From assembly GCA_003973585.1 (NCBI GenBank), contig QNYN01000164.1, forward strand, positions 1 to 6,929: a stretch of DNA of 6,929 nucleotides, written 5' to 3'. Shown here one piece after another: positions 5,244 through 6,929 of this stretch. Both the position numbers and the translations under genes were made by a program. The notes under the pieces are model-generated. The model made no database searches and had not been told where the DNA came from. It worked only from the letters and a program-made list of their open reading frames with translations. How positions within the stretch are numbered: the stretch's first letter is position 1; every line of letters starts with the position of its first letter. This DNA is from Fusobacteriota bacterium. Its GTDB lineage: Bacteria > Fusobacteriota > Fusobacteriia > Fusobacteriales > Fusobacteriaceae.

Positions 5244-6878
5244 ATGGAACAAGTATTTAATCCAAAATTTTTTAGTTTATTTAAAAGTGGAATCAGTAAA
5301 AAACAAATTAGCTCCGATATATTAGCTGGAATTGTTGTTGCTATTGTAGCTTTACCTCTTGCTATTGCCTTTGCAGTTGCATCTGGAGTTTCTCCTGAGA
5401 GAGGAATTATAACATCTATTGTAGCAGGATTTATTATTTCATTTTTAGGAGGAAGTAGAGTTCAAATAGGAGGCCCTACAGGAGCTTTTATTGTCATTGT
5501 TTTTGGAATTTTAGAAACATATGGGATAGATGGTTTGATAATTTCAACTATTATGGCTGGAATAATCTTAATTATTTTTGGATTTTTAAGATTAGGAGGA
5601 TTATTAAAATATTTTCCTAATTCTCTAATTATTGGATTTACAAGTGGTATTGCTCTCGTTATTTTTTCAACACAAATAAAAGATGCATTAGGTCTTAATA
5701 TCGATAAGGTTCCATCAGAATTCATTGAAAAATGGAAAATATATTTTGAACATATTCATGAAATAAATATGACTGCTGTCACTATTACTTTAATTACTAT
5801 ATTAATAACTGTTTTTTCAAAAAAAATACTAAATAAAATACCAGGTTCATTTATAGCAATTATTCTAATGACAACTATAGTTTATTTTTTTAAACTTCCA
5901 GTTGCGACAATAGAGTCTTTATTTGGTGAAATTCCAAATAATTTTAGTTTTATAGTGCCTTCATTTTCTCTTAGTGAATTACCTGTCTATATAGGTCCTG
6001 CTGTAACTATTGCTTTATTAGGAAGTATTGAATCTTTACTTTCAGCTGTAGTTTCAGATGGAATGATAGGAGGAAACCACAGATCTAATACAGAACTTAT
6101 AGCACAAGGAGTTGCAAATATAGTTACTCCATTTTTTGGTGGTATTCCTGCTACAGGAGCTATTGCTAGAACAGCTACTAATGTTAATCTTGGTGGTCGT
6201 ACTCCTATTTCAGGAATGGTTCATTCTACAACATTATTATTAATAATGCTTTTATTTGGTAGATGGGCAAAATTAATTCCAATGTCATGTCTTGCTGGAG
6301 TATTAATAGTTGTAGCATTTAATATGAGTGAATGGCGTTCATTTAGATCTATACTTAGAGGTTCCGTTTTTGATATCCTCATCCTACTATCAACATTTAC
6401 TTTAACTGTTTTGGTAGATTTAACAGTAGCTATAGAAGTTGGAATAGTACTATCTGCATTACTATTTATGAAGCGTATGGCTGATATGAGTGAGAAATTT
6501 CCTACTGAAATTGATAGTGATTTAATAGAAGATTATTCAAAACTTCCAAAAGGTATTTTAATTTATGAAATTAGTGGTCCTCTTTTTTTCGCTTCAGCAA
6601 AACAATATACTGAAGTTATCAGACAACTAGGACTTAAAAGTAAAGTTTTAATAATTCGTATGCGTCATGTACCTTTTGTTGATTCAACTGGTTTAGAAAA
6701 TTTTAAAAGTGTTATAAAGATGTTAAAAAAATATAGGGTAACAATAGTTTTATCTGGTGTTAATGAATCTGTATTAAAAGATTTTGAAACATACCAATTA
6801 ATTTCATTAATTGATAAATCTAATGTCCATGATTCTTTTGATAAAGCTATTGAATATTCAAAACAATTATTAAAATAA
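5244..6878 (+). CDS. SulP-family anion transporter with STAS domain, DauA-like
   Basis: This is an inner-membrane transporter of the SulP/SLC26 family. Residues 24-410 hold about 12-14 hydrophobic segments. They include the signature DILAGIVVAIVALPLAIA at 25-42, the substrate-site region QIGGPTGAF at 74-82, and the conserved block running from LLGSIESLLSAVVSDG (258-273) to PATGAIARTATNVNLGG (302-318). Residues 437-540 form a cytoplasmic STAS domain, with DSTGL at 470-474 keeping the serine that is phosphorylated in SpoIIAA-like STAS proteins. The total of 544 residues is typical. From memory, the SIESLL...NHRSNTEL...FFGGIPATGAIAR...NMSEW pattern resembles E. coli DauA (YchM), a C4-dicarboxylate transporter, more than classical sulfate permeases. 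Dicarboxylate or bicarbonate is therefore at least as likely as sulfate. No sulfate-assimilation gene is nearby. It has its own consensus promoter and terminator. Several CGT arginine codons set it apart from adhE. Confidence 0.93.
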   Translation: MEQVFNPKFFSLFKSGISKKQISSDILAGIVVAIVALPLAIAFAVASGVSPERGIITSIVAGFIISFLGGSRVQIGGPTGAFIVIVFGILETYGIDGLIISTIMAGIILIIFGFLRLGGLLKYFPNSLIIGFTSGIALVIFSTQIKDALGLNIDKVPSEFIEKWKIYFEHIHEINMTAVTITLITILITVFSKKILNKIPGSFIAIILMTTIVYFFKLPVATIESLFGEIPNNFSFIVPSFSLSELPVYIGPAVTIALLGSIESLLSAVVSDGMIGGNHRSNTELIAQGVANIVTPFFGGIPATGAIARTATNVNLGGRTPISGMVHSTTLLLIMLLFGRWAKLIPMSCLAGVLIVVAFNMSEWRSFRSILRGSVFDILILLSTFTLTVLVDLTVAIEVGIVLSALLFMKRMADMSEKFPTEIDSDLIEDYSKLPKGILIYEISGPLFFASAKQYTEVIRQLGLKSKVLIIRMRHVPFVDSTGLENFKSVIKMLKKYRVTIVLSGVNESVLKDFETYQLISLIDKSNVHDSFDKAIEYSKQLLK

Positions 6879-6891
6879 TTAATATTATACT

Positions 6892-6921
6892 AAAGCCTCC
6901 TTGTGTAGGAGGCTTTTTTTT
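6892..6921 (+). terminator. Intrinsic terminator of the SulP gene
   Basis: AAAGCCTCC (6892-6900) pairs perfectly with GGAGGCTTT (6908-6916). An extra T-A pair closes a 5-nt loop TGTGT, and the T run continues to 6921. The GC core (GCCTCC/GGAGGC) is far stronger than anything else in the 3' flank. It lies 13 nt after the stop codon. The A-run on the left arm is short, so it mainly works in the plus direction. Confidence 0.95.
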
Positions 6922-6929
6922 ATTTTTAT

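Noticed and set aside
5462..5725. 87-codon open frame on the minus strand inside the SulP gene
   Set aside because: It is antisense to conserved transmembrane segments of the transporter and looks like the shadow of hydrophobic codons.
1..6929. Search for a new defence system, mobile element or repeat array
   Set aside because: No transposase, integrase, repeated units, tRNA-like attachment site or toxin-antitoxin-like pair could be seen. The window reads as ordinary metabolic and transport genes plus one unknown.

Overview
The window is AT-rich throughout, with TTA/AGA/ATA-heavy codon use, strong GGAGG-type ribosome binding sites and textbook sigma-70 promoters. Together with a fermentative AdhE and a type III pantothenate kinase, this points to an anaerobic low-GC bacterium. 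By overall protein flavour I favour Fusobacteriota (Fusobacterium or Cetobacterium type), with Clostridia as the alternative. That placement is inference and was not tested by any search. I see no tRNA, rRNA, CRISPR array, insertion sequence or prophage signature. The region looks chromosomal.

Layout from left to right: (1) a promoter and the long adhE gene (128-2773, +), for the bifunctional aldehyde/alcohol dehydrogenase that turns acetyl-CoA into ethanol, closed by a strong intrinsic terminator (2803-2838). (2) coaX (2939-3706, +), type III pantothenate kinase, with its own extended -10 promoter. (3) A convergent metallo-beta-lactamase-fold hydrolase gene (3712-4554, -) that ends only 5 bp from coaX; its start is better placed at the ATG at 4554 than at the longer GTG start at 4563. 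(4) A 133-bp divergent intergenic region. (5) A 145-residue acidic protein of unknown function (4688-5125, +). (6) A consensus sigma-70 promoter, a 5'-UTR stem-loop and a SulP-family anion transporter with a C-terminal STAS domain (5244-6878, +), closed by a strong terminator (6892-6921).

The genes appear to be mostly single-gene transcription units, not one operon. There is a loose metabolic link: AdhE consumes acyl-CoA and NADH and releases CoA, CoaX commits pantothenate to CoA synthesis, and the DauA-like SulP protein may move dicarboxylates or bicarbonate. Nothing in the sequence shows co-regulation. adhE carries the marks of a very highly expressed gene: 26 of its 27 arginine codons are AGA and none is CGN, whereas the SulP gene uses CGT freely.

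No clearly new multi-gene system is visible. The observations most worth checking are an internal Shine-Dalgarno plus in-frame ATG exactly at the AdhE domain junction, built with the gene's only AGG codon; a stem-loop at the predicted 5' end of the sulP mRNA; the unrecognised acidic protein; and the convergent coaX/hydrolase pair with no visible terminator.
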